Assembly: GCA_029931535.1 (NCBI GenBank)
Contig: JAQPZY010001659.1
Coordinates: 5,710,001 to 5,774,000 of the forward strand
Length of the DNA: 64,000 nt
Reading direction: 5' to 3'
Source of the DNA: Margaritifera margaritifera
Taxonomy: Eukaryota > Mollusca > Bivalvia > Unionida > Margaritiferidae
Every line of letters begins with the position of its first letter. Position 1 is the first letter of the stretch. Shown in pieces: positions 40,901-55,900 of the stretch. The notes below the pieces were generated by a model. That model did no database searches and was not told where the DNA came from. It worked only from the letters and a program-made list of their open reading frames with translations. The position numbers and the translations under genes are program-made.

Positions 40901-43900
40901 TTTTGTATAATCAAGATGACTTCCAGTACTGAAAAAGGTAAAATTACAGTTCTGGTCCAGTAACACGTTTTGGATATCAATAGAATGAAGGACAAATTCT
41001 CAAGATTTTCTAACTTTCAATTTGGGAAATTTCAAAATAAAAATTCTAGGACTGCCAATGGAAATTGGGGCCACCAGACAGCCCTAATTAATATAGCAGA
41101 ACCATCCCTGTGACCATATCAATGGATGGAGAAAAAAACAAAAAAACAAATTCCACATTTTCTGAATGTTGTGACCTGACTGGATTTCATTTCAAAGGTA
41201 ACAGTATTAGACATCACACTTATTAAAACACTATTTCTTCCATTATTAAGCTTACTATTATTAAGCATCTACTGGACATTGATTAGAAAGCATGATCCAA
41301 TAATGACTACTTTTACACAGTTTGTTAATCGTGGTCAGCTTCAAATTTACTGCCACGTATATTGGACAAAAGCAAATTATTGAAGTAATTTTACAGAGAG
41401 TGCATATCTATCATACAACATAATGTTGTTGAGTAATACTGACAAGGTTTTTTCTCAAAGGAATAAAATTAAGTCCTGCAACCACAGTTCATTTTCTATA
41501 AATCGAAGGGGGGAAAAAAAAGAGTATAAAAAAAAAAAAATTCCGACTGACTGACACTTTTTTTTACAATGAAACTGGAAACACGCATTATTTTTTAAGA
41601 CCTAATATTATTCAACTTGTTTCATGAATTTCATTTCAAATGCACATTCATGTGACATCCTTCATATATCACATGTGTGGGGGAAAAAAAAGATGAAGAA
41701 AGAAAACGAATTTTTAAAAAAGTCATAGCAACTGAAGAATAAATTAGTGGACATGATATATATATATATATATATTCATTACTTACAAGACAGAGTATTA
41801 GACATTTTTCAACCATTGTGCCTCATTAATACATGTCTCATTTTTTAACTTGCAAGATAGATTGCATCATCTTTATATGATCACTGCCATTAATTTAACA
41901 TATATATCATGTGTGCATCTTCCCTACCTTAAAAGAAATATGATGCTGTTTTGACTCACTGTACACCTCTGCATATGTGTAACCCTGAACATAGGGACTC
42001 CAGTGGGGGTAAGTCTGAGGATGTCCTATACCCTCCTCCATAGTAATCCACTCAAGATTACAGCTGAACAACCCTAATAATGTTCTATATAACTTCTCAT
42101 AGCAGTTAACTTATCAGCATGTTGCTGTTCTATACATGAGACTTACGATTACTACAGAAGACTTGATGATAAGACATTTTCATATCACTGAGGAAATGTG
42201 GGTCAAAAAGTAAAGACACTTTATGTATCAGCATACATGTGCACTTTTAGTTTAAGTCAATTCCTTAAACATACAATCATGAGAGTTTGTTTGAAATTTT
42301 TCCCCACAAATTTTTAAAATCTTTTCTGTAGATTAAATAACTATTTAAATATGTTGGTAAATGATTACAAGTATTACAGATGGTATGTATCGCTATATGA
42401 AATTTCCGTTTCCCATTGCATCTTTGGTGATAAGCTCATACCGAAATATCTCAATGACAAGCTGATTATAACTTTTGAAACTATCTTCAAAATACATATA
42501 CAGATCTTTTAGATATATCATATACAAAAAGATTATACACTGTATAGGCTTCAGTAATTTCGATTTTAGATCTATTTTTAGTCAAGAATTTTCCTGAAAA
42601 ATTGGATAGTCTATTCAAGTAAATGGAACATTCTTTTTGCATATAGGACTATGTAGTACATGAATGTGGTACAGGTGTCAAGGAAAAAAGTCTCCTCAGA
42701 ACATATCTTTTCCTAACAAGAACAAATTTTTCAGGTGTCATATTTTTGAAAGAGTAAGATGATCAGTGTTTTAGCAACAAAAACCTAAATCTTTCCAAGC
42801 AAGGCCACTAGAACAAGGGTCCAGTTATAAGCTGACAAAAAGAGTCTCTTGAAGGGTCTGACACTCGACCAGCCAAAAGAAAATGTCTAGGAATTCCAAA
42901 TTATGTCCATTTTTTATTTTTAACTGCAGAGTATTGAAACCATCTCTGATATTCTAGAGAAATAAAACTATTTGCATATGTTCGAGTTAACATGTTCACA
43001 AGACACCGGTCTGATTGGCACCAATTTTTCCATTTAGGACAGACTGGATATCAACAGTCTTTTAGTCAAAACCCATGTCATTATGACTATCTATTCAGAA
43101 GAAGTAGCCATTCAGGATAAGTAGTAATATCAAGATTTTCAAGATGGCCACCATGGCAGCCATACTGATGTGAAATCAGCACCATTTTCATTTAGGATTT
43201 CCTTGAAGGGTCTCACACTCGACCAGCCAAAAGAAAATGTCAAGGAATTCCAAATTATGTCCAATTTTTTTATTTAGGACAGACTGGATATCAACAATCT
43301 TTTAGTCAAAACCCCATGTCACTATGACTATCTTTTCAGCAGCCATTCAGGATAAGTAGTAATATTAAGATTTTCAAGATGGCCACCATGGCAGCCATAT
43401 TAGATGTGAGATCAGCACCATATTCACTTAGAAACTAGGTATCATAAGAAGTCTTTTAGTGAAAACCCCATGTCAATATGACCTTCCATTCAAGAGGGGT
43501 GGTGATAACACGAGTTTCAAGATGGCCACTGAGATGGTCATATTGGATGTCAGATTGGCACCATTTTCATTTAGGACCAACTAAAAACATCATAAGAAGT
43601 TTATCAGTGAAAACCCAATGTCGATACGACTAACCATTCAGAAGTAGCAGCGATAATAAGATTTGTCCAATGGTAGGACCAACTAGACCTCAAGATGAAT
43701 GTGTTTGTAAAGTTCATGGCAATCCTTTCAGTAGTTTAGGAAAAGGAGTGATAACAATCTTGTGTTAATGAATACTGGCCAGACACCTGGATAAAAGGCC
43801 ATCGCATAAGCTCTCAAGGTCTACTATGACTAGTAGACATTTTTTAAAATTTTTTTAATTTCAATAATCAAACAATAGTCAGCAGGCAAAAACTAGTCCC

Positions 43901-46900
43901 TTATACTAGGTTCACTTGACTGACTGTTGGGTCACTTCAATGCACTCGTAGTGTTGTGTAATCTTCTACAGACAGAAGATAAGACATTCGAGTTATGTTG
44001 AGCATACACCTTCCGAGAAAATCATCCTTTTGTGTAATCAGATTGGATGGATTTAAATCAGTCTAAGATTAGCATATTGTGCATCTGGTAGACAAATGTT
44101 CTTGATTATGGTTCCATGCCACAGTTTCGTACTTGCACTGGGTTAAATTTCTAAAGAAAAAGTGAGTTCCGATGTTTTCCCTATGGGATCATGTGCAATT
44201 TAAAGAAGAATCCAGGAATGTTTATGTCGGCACAAGTCTGTTTTATTTAAGCATGCAATATCTACCAGATGCTAAGAGTATCTACCGTATATACTCGCAT
44301 ATAAGCTGGGTCCAAATGCAAACAATATAGACCCTGATCAGCTGTCACATAATCCACCAGCAGATCGGGGTCTATGTTGTTTGTTCTACTGATTAGTCCT
44401 TACAAACTGCATAGACCCAGATCAGCCAGCGCATTGTGAGATGGCAGATCTGGGTCTATGCAGTTTGCAGTTGGTATTAGCTTATACGCGAGTATATACG
44501 GCAGCTCAATATGATTGCTACAGGATTCAAATGCAACACTATGCTCTGATCAAACATATTGTATTAGAAAGGAAAAACGTGTAAAAATTTTAATTTTGTC
44601 TAGAGAAAGGCTAATTATGGTACTTAAATCTCCATACAAGTGTAGATATAGGAAAATTTGTTTGCTAGAACAGTGACAGAGCAAAAATACATAATTTCAG
44701 CTATATGCAAGGAAATGAAAGCAGGAGTTCATTCTTACCCTATCAGTTCTGTGAACAGGATGACCACCTCCCATAAGAGAATACACAGTAACATGGCCAT
44801 CAAATGAGGAACTAGATATGATGGATGGATTTCTGGGACACCACTGTACATCAAAACTCCACTGATGGCTGGTAGGCACTTCATACACAACCTACAATGT
44901 ACAGAATATAAAACTCACAGAAACTTTGTGACTTTTAATCCACCTATTGGCTGCATTAGCAATTTCTACAATAGAATATATTAACATTCACTTGAATCTA
45001 TCTCTAAGTTTACATATCAACAAGGTGCCCACTTCATCAAGCCAATGTTACTAGTGTTGGGAATCATCAAAAATGTTATGATAGACATTCAGTTTCTGCT
45101 AACCAACTGATGATCATCTACAGCTGTTAGTGATGGGTGCATCGCAGAGGGCCTGACTAACTAAAATTTGCTCAGCAAGACTTAAATAGAGAAACTTGTG
45201 ATGGGAACAATTGTTAGGATAGTGGGCATTCAGGGTTCATAACTCCTCCAACTGATGCTGTAGAAAGCTGGAAACGCACTCATTGAAGTTATCATCAGTG
45301 TAAAGCTACATGTTAAATCTGGTTAAAATCCAACAATCCATGGTTAAGTAATGCTGTGGAAACCAAAGTCAGGAGAGAACAGGCAGAACTCCTGTAAATG
45401 CTGTCATGGAATGTCTGAAATCAAATTTATTTGAGTCATCATCAACATAAACCCACATGCCAACTTTGGTTGAAATCCAACAATCCTTGGTCAAGTCATG
45501 TTGCTGAAGCAAAGTCAGGAGGAATGCATTTCAGGGACATAACTCCTGTAAAGGAGACCATTGTATCCTGGAAATTGAACTTGTGCAAGATCTCACTAAT
45601 ATAGAGGTGCATACCTAATTTTGTTGAAACTCAACAATCCTTTGTAAAGTTAAGCTGCAGAAATTAAAAGTTAGGAGAACAGGCAATGAGGGGCCATAAC
45701 TCCTTTAAATGATGACATAAAAGACTGAAAATCGAACTCTTTCAAGGTCTCATCAATATAAAGCTGCATACCTAATTATAATTCAACAATTCCCAGTAAA
45801 GATATCTTAAAAAAACCAAAATGGTGACAGATGGACAGTCATGATTATTACAGGGTTCCACCCTAATTAATGATTGATTGATTTGTACAAAAATGTTTTG
45901 CCCAAAATGATTATTTTTTAAACAGCATAAAGTCTAAAACACTGAGCATTGCTGCGGAACAGGATTTTGACCAAAATCAATCACAGAAATTGTAATCAAT
46001 TAGGTGGTCATTTGACTCAAAATGACCAAAGCTCAACCAATTTGAATTATCTTTACAGCACTAAATACTGGCTTTCAGGCACAAATGTAAAGAGAAGCCT
46101 GCTTGTCTACTGATTACTTGAAAGATTCAGACATGCACATGGATGTATGAGGTACACAGATGTTTTACAAAAATAAAAGAAAGGTGTAGTAGTTTTGATG
46201 AAACTTATTTATGTGAGGTAACTAAATGAATATGCATAATTACCTCCCCATTGGGGGCAGCACTACTGATGTTCCAGCAGATGATTCTGTTGTCTTTCCC
46301 ACAACTTAGGAGCAGATCTGGATCCTGCTGGCACCAAGCTATACTCAGTACACCCCTGTTTAAATGAGGAGCAAATCTAAGCCAAACATCAAAATTCATA
46401 CTGTTGATATACTACTCATGCAACAAACGTGAAGAAATTAGGCTCTAGTTAACTTCAAAAACAAATTATTAACAATGGATAGACTGAATAATAAGAAAAA
46501 AAAGTTTTTATCACTGATTATAACACAGATATCTAAAATGCATTAATTACCATTTTATTATACTGAACTTCTAAAACAATATCTAACATTTTGGGTATCC
46601 ATAGCTTTTTCAGTAAAATTTCAATTAAATTTGAGAATACTTGGAAGAACTGACAGATAAAACACTATTCTGGCATAAATTTAGGATTTTTGAAGGAAAA
46701 ATAATTACAGACAGTTAACAAGAACAGGGTCTGCATGTCAAGCCCACATTATAAGCATTGTTGTAAAGCATGTAGCGAGCATGCTGCATAATGAATTGTC
46801 TTAGTTTCATAATGCTTTATTCAAATTATGAACTAAATCTATCAAGGGGTTTAGGATGTGACCTTGACCCCAAAATCAGAGAGGTAAGCGAGCATGTTGC

Positions 46901-49900
46901 AGAATGAATTGTCTTAGCTTCATAATGCTTTATTCAAAATATGAACTAAATCTATCAAGGGGTATAGGATATGACCTTGACCCCAAAATCAGAGAGGTAA
47001 ACGAGCATGTTGCAGAATGAATTGTCTTAGCTTCATAATGATTAATGCCAAGTATGATGAGAATCTGTCCAGAAGTTTAGGACATACAAGCAAATGTAAA
47101 TACTTTAACCAAAACCTTAATGCAAATGTTCTCACTGTGACCTTGACCCCAATGTAAATGGGGTGAGCAAGCATGTCATAAAATTACTCATCTTAGCTTC
47201 ATAATGATTCAAGCCATGTATGATGATCTTTAAAGGGATTTAGAAAATACAAGCAACTGAAAATACTTTAACCAGAATCTTAACAAACCTTTGACACCAA
47301 CACCGAGGCCAGCACTAGAAAAGTTACTGCTATGTATCATTTCCCACTAACATGGGCTTGACAAAATAGCAACGAATTTCGCCAACTAGCCAGCTCTTAA
47401 TGACAACACTGGTACAGTATAATGTAAAATCAGCATGTTTTTCGATGCGACAATACAGATTTTAATATCTGCATTAGAATTAATGGATGCTCATCTAAGA
47501 TTCTGTAATCGAACTTTAAGCAGTTCTGATGCAATATAGTACAAGGAAATTAAAGAAGAAAGTTACCTCTGATGATTTTCTAGTACTTTAACGGGTGATG
47601 TTGCATATCTCAGATCCCACAACTGGATGACAGGTGTGTGATCATCCTCAGATGATATACACATTTGGGTTGCCACTTCAGGGTGCCAGGCCACTAGTTT
47701 ACACTTTATCTAGGGAAAAATAAAGTAAAATGCATTTTACATTCATGCTGAAATCTAGACATATCACATATTCAAGCACAATTGTGCTAATGGAAAACAA
47801 GTGACATTCACAACTTTTTCATAACTTTGTATGAGCATTTCATCTGCTTAAACTAACTGTTTGCCCAAGGCATCTTGAACTAAAATTGACAATTGTTATG
47901 AGCAACTTGCAAAAAGTCAAATGCAAGGAAATGACTTCTTTTTCTCACTACAGCTCAATTATCTCTCTACAGAGAAATCCTTAAAGCAAGATAAATTGGG
48001 AGATCCAGCAGACCAAGAGATATGATTTATGCAGTTGCCATCCTGCATCTTGTGAGATATGACACTGAATTAAATCTCATAGTGGTATCACAGAATATTA
48101 TTAAAAGCTTTGCACTGCTTCATGCAGCCCAGATATATAATTGATATATAAACAATATTAAGACTTCAATTAAATATTATCTAACTTTAGCTCACATCTT
48201 ATTTGAGTATGTTGAACATATATGATCTGTGTTTGTGGGTATTTTGTTAGGGTTGTTCCAGTAAAATATACATGGGACCCAAAGAAGGCACTTTTAATGT
48301 GGATTAGTCACCTATAGATGCAATTTAGAATTCTCTATCATTTTCATATGAACTCTATGTGTAATCAGAGCACCCTGGCATATATTTTTTAAAAAGTTAT
48401 TTCCCTGGGTACCATGTATGTTTCAATGAGCTGATTGGGAAAAGTTTCTATAAAATTAATATACAATGTACAATCTTTGTTTATGCTGACTTGCTACAGG
48501 TCAAAACTACTTCAGACACCCATTACCTTCTAGATACTTCTGAATCTATATCTCCCACTGAGTTAGGACAAATAAGGCTTCCCCTTCTATCGAAAGGTTA
48601 TGCAGTAAAGATTGTTTATTACTTTCTTGGATACAATGTTTCCTCTGTTAGAACGTTTGACTTTAATTTCCCTGGCCAAATTCCTAATTACTACTTATTC
48701 CAAAGGCCTTGTTATAATGTTCCTTTGTTACAATGTTTAATTGGTTATAGTGTTTGATTTGTGTGGTCCGCCTGAAAAAATTAGCTCAATTATAAAGTTT
48801 TTATCACCTGACATGCCGAAGCCAGATCAATAATGGCGGCTGTTTAAATAACAAAGGTGTAAAAACACATCATTCATAATCAGTAAATAACAAAAGCTTA
48901 ACAAAGATGCCAGGTTTAAAAGGCATGATAATCACATTTTATTCAGAATTTGTACTTTACAATCACGGTTTGCTGGTTCAGTGCAATTAAAGCACAAAAA
49001 GAAATGTTTGTTTTGTATTTTTTGACTAAATAATTTAGAAATATCCTTTAGCTACCATTCTAAACCTTAAGTTGACTAATTAAGTGCAGTTTAAGTAAAT
49101 CTCTCCCATTTATTTTGAATTCTGACTTTTGTGAAAATGCCTCCTTAGACATAAAGCTACAAATAAAAAGGATGAGGATTAGAAGTCAAAGTACCGATGT
49201 GCTCTAATCCAAAGATACCTAGCAGACCTTAACAAACAAAAATGGGCGTGAAATAAATGTACTGTCTGCAATCAATATAATTTATCATGCATGGCATAAT
49301 GTTTTCAGAGATTGTGTTGCAAACTGTTTTGTTAAGGCAGGATTTAGTGAGCAAACGTAAGTCATTATCAGTGATAGTGATGCTGATGATGTTCCCTTCG
49401 CTATGGTGCATGATTCCTATTTGGGTCTGGTAACGAGGATGTTGATTTCTTGGATTATGTTAATTCTAATAGTGACACTGTCACAGCTATGATACCAACA
49501 CTTGAAATATAAATTTGCTGTTCCATGAGGATATTCTTTGTGAAATTAGTGATCACCAGGAAGCAACCAAGTTATTGAACAACAACGATTTCACACAAAT
49601 GTGATTTTTATGATTCACCGGCTGGTACATGTACATGTATGTTGCCATTTTCATCAGATGGTAGAATTTACTGCTTTATCTTTTTTTCCCCTTTTTTTTC
49701 CCTGTCATGATAACATGTGCTTGTACAAATGCACGTTGTTTTAAAATTGCATTACCATTACATGAGCATACAGTAATCATATCAGTATAAATTGTTTACT
49801 ACAAGTATATCCAACGTCATCGACATTGACAAATACATTAACATTTTGAAAAAAAAAAGAAAAAAGAAATTATGAATTTGGATATAACGTTTCTTGGTTA

Positions 49901-52900
49901 TAATGTTCTAAAACCCCCAGACCCCTGTGAAACATTATAAACAATCTTTACTGTATATATATGTCCAAGATTTAAACAAGAAGGCTTAATCTTACCCTGG
50001 ACATGCTGTCACTGACTTTGATGATAGGTTCATTTTTCCTCAGATCCCAGACCACACAGCGGGTGGAGAAGGTAGAGCCCAAGATGTGCTGAACCTGTTT
50101 GTTCCATGCTACACAAGCCACCTCCTCTGGAGGCTAAAAATACAACACACAATAAATTCTTCCAATGATATAAATCTGCATTATTGTCATTTATCCAATT
50201 TTATGGACATTAAAAATAATTACTTTTCTCACTGTCCAAATAAATGTACAAATTTAAAATATCATTTTTCCTGAATATCTTGTCCGGAAAAATTATATCT
50301 CCTACTGTGTACTGATATGCCCAGCATGTTCAATGCCAGTCAGAAGTGGGCTAGATAAGCTAGGATGCATTATATCCTTCCTTGCAAATAAAGAATACTT
50401 GCATGACAATGTCGTGTTGTTTTCTTTCACTAATAGAGAATACTGGTTGCAGTTCTGTGGTTGTTTTTGTTTTCTTTCATGTAGATATACTGACAATGGT
50501 GATAAGGTTTTGCTTTTCGAGTTCTGTATTTCTGCACAGAGTTAACAATATAAAGAAAAGATATTCCCCTGCTTTTCCACTTTGTGAATCATTGTTATAA
50601 AAAAAAAATAAGACTTGTTGGGCTTTAATCAACTGATTTTGTTAATACTTTATGTCCATTAAAACAGATTAACATCATGATATTTGCCACATTATTCCAT
50701 TTAGAGTCAGGAGCTGGTGGATATCTGGGATATGTGCACATTTATCACCAATAGCAGTACATGTACACCAACAGACCAACATAGTTTTGCAAACAAAATG
50801 AAAACAAACACCAAAACTGAAACCAAGATTCATTATTTGTAAAAGAAAACATAAAAACATTGCCATATTAAGTTTTCTTTATTGGCAATCAAGGATATAA
50901 TGCAACCTAGTTTACTTAGATAACTTCTGACCAACACTGAACTTGCCAGAGGCACTGATACACAATCCTGACAATAGAGATATTACTTTCCTGGACAAGA
51001 TATTTGGCAAAAATTAAATGTTTTTTTGGGGGGTGGGGGGTGAAACTAATTTTTATTATGTAATACTTACCTGTCACTATTGTTTGGCTTATCCTTACCC
51101 TCCTAGGCTTCTTAGGCAAAGTGGGTCCAACCCACTCCTTCAGAGATGCTCCCTCCTGGGCAGAATGTGGGAATCTCAATCCCTGAATACCTGTACTGCT
51201 AGGGGACCATGCAGCAGCCATCCATGGCACTGTAGAATGATGACTAGGATCATTCCCCTGAAAGGGGAAACTCCACATCCCATAGGGATTGAATAGGAAC
51301 ATGGGAAAGGGGGGTATATTGGTCTGATCCCTCTTTCCCAGCAATTTGCATATGTGTCACCAGTGCTCAGAGCCCTGTGGTGCTCAGTGCCCTGTGTATA
51401 CCCAGTGACCAGTATCGTGACCGGTGGTCAGAGCCTGTTTCCCAGTGAGTACTTGGTGACTGATAATGTGACCGGTGATCAGTCAATGACATGTCACTTG
51501 AACCCCATGGTAATTCAGATCTGTGGAAGGAGTTCTTCCCTGAACTACAAGAGCTAGAACAATGCATATACCTCTTGGGGTTGCACAAAGGGCTTCGGAT
51601 ACTGTGAGAATGTTGACCCTCCCCTACGGGGTGGGGCATGCGCAATCACTCCCCATAGTTGGCCATTGCACTACCCCTCTCGGGGTAAGCTTATTCTCAA
51701 GATAAGGAAGGTGCTGCCCCTCTCTCCTGTAGTCGTGTGTGTGTGTGTGCACAATCATGGCTTTGACATTATAGCCCTTAACGATTGCTGCCTTCTTCTT
51801 CTTAAAAGACATACTCTCTGTATTTGGGCAGGTGCTGCTCCTCCCTCTTTTATTTAGGTTGCACTCAATCCCAGTATTGGCAGGTACACTCTGAGATCCT
51901 CAGGATTCAGAGAGAGAGGAAAAAGACAGCACAGGAGGAGGATGTATCTATCATGGACAAGGGTTCTTCCATAGTGAAAAGACATGCTAAAGAACAGTGA
52001 CAGGTATTGTATTAGTGACATTAAAATGCTCATTTTCTTTCGCGTATAAATTGTCATGACAGAAAATGATGGTATTACTTTTTTGATGGCATTGGGAGAA
52101 TCATTGTCATTATCAAGACTTTGTATACAAGTTTCTGGAAAGTTATATATTCTTCTACATCAGTCACTGCATTCAACTGAAACTCTGGAATACTACTACT
52201 ATATGCCTAAAGTTTGTATTCTAATTATGCTGGAGTTTCCTGCACTTGTGGCATCGGTAGCAACAACATAAAGATTTTGTGTTCAAAGTTTTGAAAGTTA
52301 TACATTTTCTACATTAGTCAATGTATTCAACTGAAACTCTGATGTAATATTGCCATATGCCTAGAGTCTGTACCCTGAAATGCTAGGGTTTTCAGTTTTG
52401 CCTGTTTAGGCAGAATGCTGCATCATCATAACACTGTTCTCTGGCAAGACACAAAGTTTCATGGAACCCTTGTGATATCTATGTCTCACCATGCTTACCC
52501 AGATGACACTGCTTTCCATGGAACCCTTGTGATATCTATGTTCACACCACTTTCCAGGGAACCTTTGTGATACCCAGTGTTGCACTTTGAGTGACCCCTA
52601 GGGACATTTTTTCCACTGCCAAATGACAGTGTCCCCTAAATTTAAAATATCCCCATATTTTTTTTATCATTGTAGGGTGACAGAGGTACATAAATGTCCT
52701 GCTGACAGCTCACGCAAGGTATAACACTGGATACCTATGTCTCATAATGCTTATATAGATGGGACACCACATTTCACAAAACCCCTATGATACTCAAGTC
52801 TGATCATGCCTTGCAGATAAGACAAAGAACCCTTGTGATATATTTCTCAACAGGCCTCTACAGATGAGACATGGAATCCTGGTGATACCTATGTCTGATC

Positions 52901-55900
52901 ATGCCTTACTGATGAGACATGGTACCCTGATGATACCTGTCTCATCAGGTCTTTAGAGATGGGACAAGGAACCCTCATGATACCTGTCTCAACAGGCCTT
53001 TTACAGAAGAGATATGGAACCCTGGTGATGCCTATGTCTCATCTTGTCTTTACAGATGAGACACCACAAGATACCTGTCTCATCAGGTCTTAACAGATGA
53101 GACACCATGTTTCACGAAACCCTTGTGATACCTACGTCTCACTATGCTTACACAGAGGATACAAAGCAGCTGGCAGAAATATAATAATAAACAGCAAATT
53201 CTGTTGTCAGCCAGGTTTTAACAAGAAAACTGGATATAAAATAGCTCAAATATGCCCATATTTAGGAACTATAAAGTAAATCTGGCCAGTGAATCATTTC
53301 TTTCACTTTAATCTATGTACTCTAACTGACATACACTAAAAAGCACAACACAGTTTCTGTAGTTGATATATTCTCTTAATCTGCTTAAGCAAAAATCTGT
53401 TAGAAAACTTTAAGACATATGAAAGTAACTGATATATATCCATATATTATCCCAGGGATCACGCTACCAGGCGAAATGGGCAACTAAGTCGCCGAAAAAT
53501 GTAAACTTCGTGTTCTTCTAGTAGCAAAGCGAAAACGACTTCACCATGTCATTTTTTTTCAAGATCTACACTGAGTGACAGTATGACTTTTGAGATGCTC
53601 CCTCAACCCAGCCAAGCCCCAGGCGAAATGGATTGCATGTTGCCTTGTTCATATCAATTGCATCAAGAAAAAAAACTCTTGCACATTCACAGGCATGTGT
53701 TTTAATAGCTGACTGACCAATTAACTCTCCCCCCCCCAAGATATCGCTGCCCAATTTACCGTATTTAGCTGAGTAAAACGCGCACTTTTTTCAACTAATT
53801 TTCTTATCTCAAGTCGAGGGTGCACGTTTTATACAAGAACTAAAAAAAAAAATTTTTTCCAGGTCAATCTGACGAGAGGATGAAGGCACTATAGCCGCCT
53901 ACATGTTTGACATTCACTCCTTGTAAAATATTAAATCCGTTGCACATTGCATTGTAACTAAATTGTTTACTGTTACTAGCCTTTTTAAAAAAATAAATAA
54001 TGCTTACAAACCTTGATAGTCTTGTTCTTTGATTGCTTATGTTAATAAACTGGTTTAATTTCACATCACTGTGTAGCGTTTTGTTCTGTGCCTCGACCGG
54101 AAATACATGTACATAACGAAGCGTAACGTGTTCAAAAGCTGTGCAAAGTGCCGCATTGGAGCGGAACAAATACCACTGTGAGGATTACCGTACCTGTTCC
54201 GTAAATGTTCAGTATTCCATAACTGTTGATCTAATACAATTTTTCTTCATTTATTCTTGGTTAAATTTAAATATAATATGTGTAGAATTCAAGCAGTGGT
54301 AATGTTCTCATCAGAGGACATATTTTTGCGACTATGGTTTCTTTGTTACGGTAACACCGACATGTTGTGAAACAAAATAATCAATTAATGTATGAAGTCG
54401 GAAAATATTTTTTTCAGTGGAAAATAAATTTGGTTCTTAGGTTTTATTTCTCATCTTAAATGTTAGCATTTTATATTTATTTCTGACTATAGAGTGATCA
54501 ATGTTTCATTGACTAAGTGTGGTCTTTTCAAGGTTATCAGCGGAACAAATATATGATTACCGTACCTGTAAATGTTCAATATTCGATAACTGTGGATCTA
54601 ATTAATTTTGTCTTCATTTATTCGTGTTTAAATTGAAATATAATATTTAGAATTCAAGCAGTGTTAATGTTCTCATTTTTTTCGTGACTACTGTTAGCCT
54701 GTTACGGTAACACTGACATAGTGTTAATGTATGAAGTCGGAAAACATTTTATTTTTTTCCTTTGGAAAATAAACTTGTTTCTTAGTTTTATTTCTCATCT
54801 TAAATCATAGTATTTGAGATATCTTTGTGACTATACAGGGATCAATGCTTCATTGACTCAGTGTGGTCTTTTCACGGTAATCGGCGCCAGGTAAGCTTTG
54901 ATGCGCTCAACGCTCAACATACGGTACTTACAATGCTTTGTCTCGGTGAGCAATATTTAAATGATTCAGCGCTGTGTTTTTAACGGTGATCAGTGCTTCA
55001 TTGACTCAGTGTGGTCTTTTCAAGATAATCGGCACCGGCTAAAGCTTTGATGTGCTAAACATAGTCACGATGCTTTGTCTAGGTAAATTTGCAATGTATT
55101 TACTTTTCTTCAGAAAATAAACTTGTTTCTTTGTTTTATTTCTCATTTTAAACAACAGTATTTGATACGGTACTTCTTTGTTACAATACAGTGAGCAGTG
55201 TTTAATTGACTCATCGTGGTGTTTTTAAAGTTAATCAGCGCTGGCTAAAGCTTTGATGGGCCAAACGTAATTACAAAGCATTATCTTGGTAAATTCTAGC
55301 TTGGACATGGAGATATATTTTAGAGGTGTCATCATAATCCAAATAAGTATAAATACCGGACCTAAACTTTCACATAGCATATTGTGCTCGATCTTGAATC
55401 TGAATGAATATAGTCAAAGTATCAACATGGGTCGTATAAGAAATTCGTACAATGCGAAAGACAAGCTAACCATCATTCCTATGCAGAAGCCCATGGTAAC
55501 AGAGCCGCTGGGAGGGAGTTTAATTACGGAAAGTCTTCTGTTGGGGAGTGGAGAAGAATGAAAGAAAGACTGAAGAAAATTCAGAGAACAAAACAGGCAG
55601 ACAGAGGGACAAGTGCAAAGTATCCGGATGTAGAGAGTGGAGTCCTTGAATGGGTCATGGATAGAAGAAAACAGGCAATCTCAGTATCCACGACAGAAAT
55701 TCGCTTTTAGGCAATATTGTTTGCAAAACAGAAGAAAATAGACGACTACAAGGGGTCTGTGAGCTGGGCCTATGCATTTTTACGACGGCACGACTTTGAG
55801 GGATTTGATGCAATAGATTGAACTCCATCAACTAGACAAACCTTTAAAGGGCCCTTTTAAGGGCCAACCATAAAATCGGTAAGATATAATTTCAATACTG

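Noticed and set aside
50916..51344. 142-codon minus-strand open frame
   Set aside because: No recognisable domain; it lies in a GC-rich palindromic block unlike the SEC31 exons and crosses homopolymer runs. Treated as repeat-derived.
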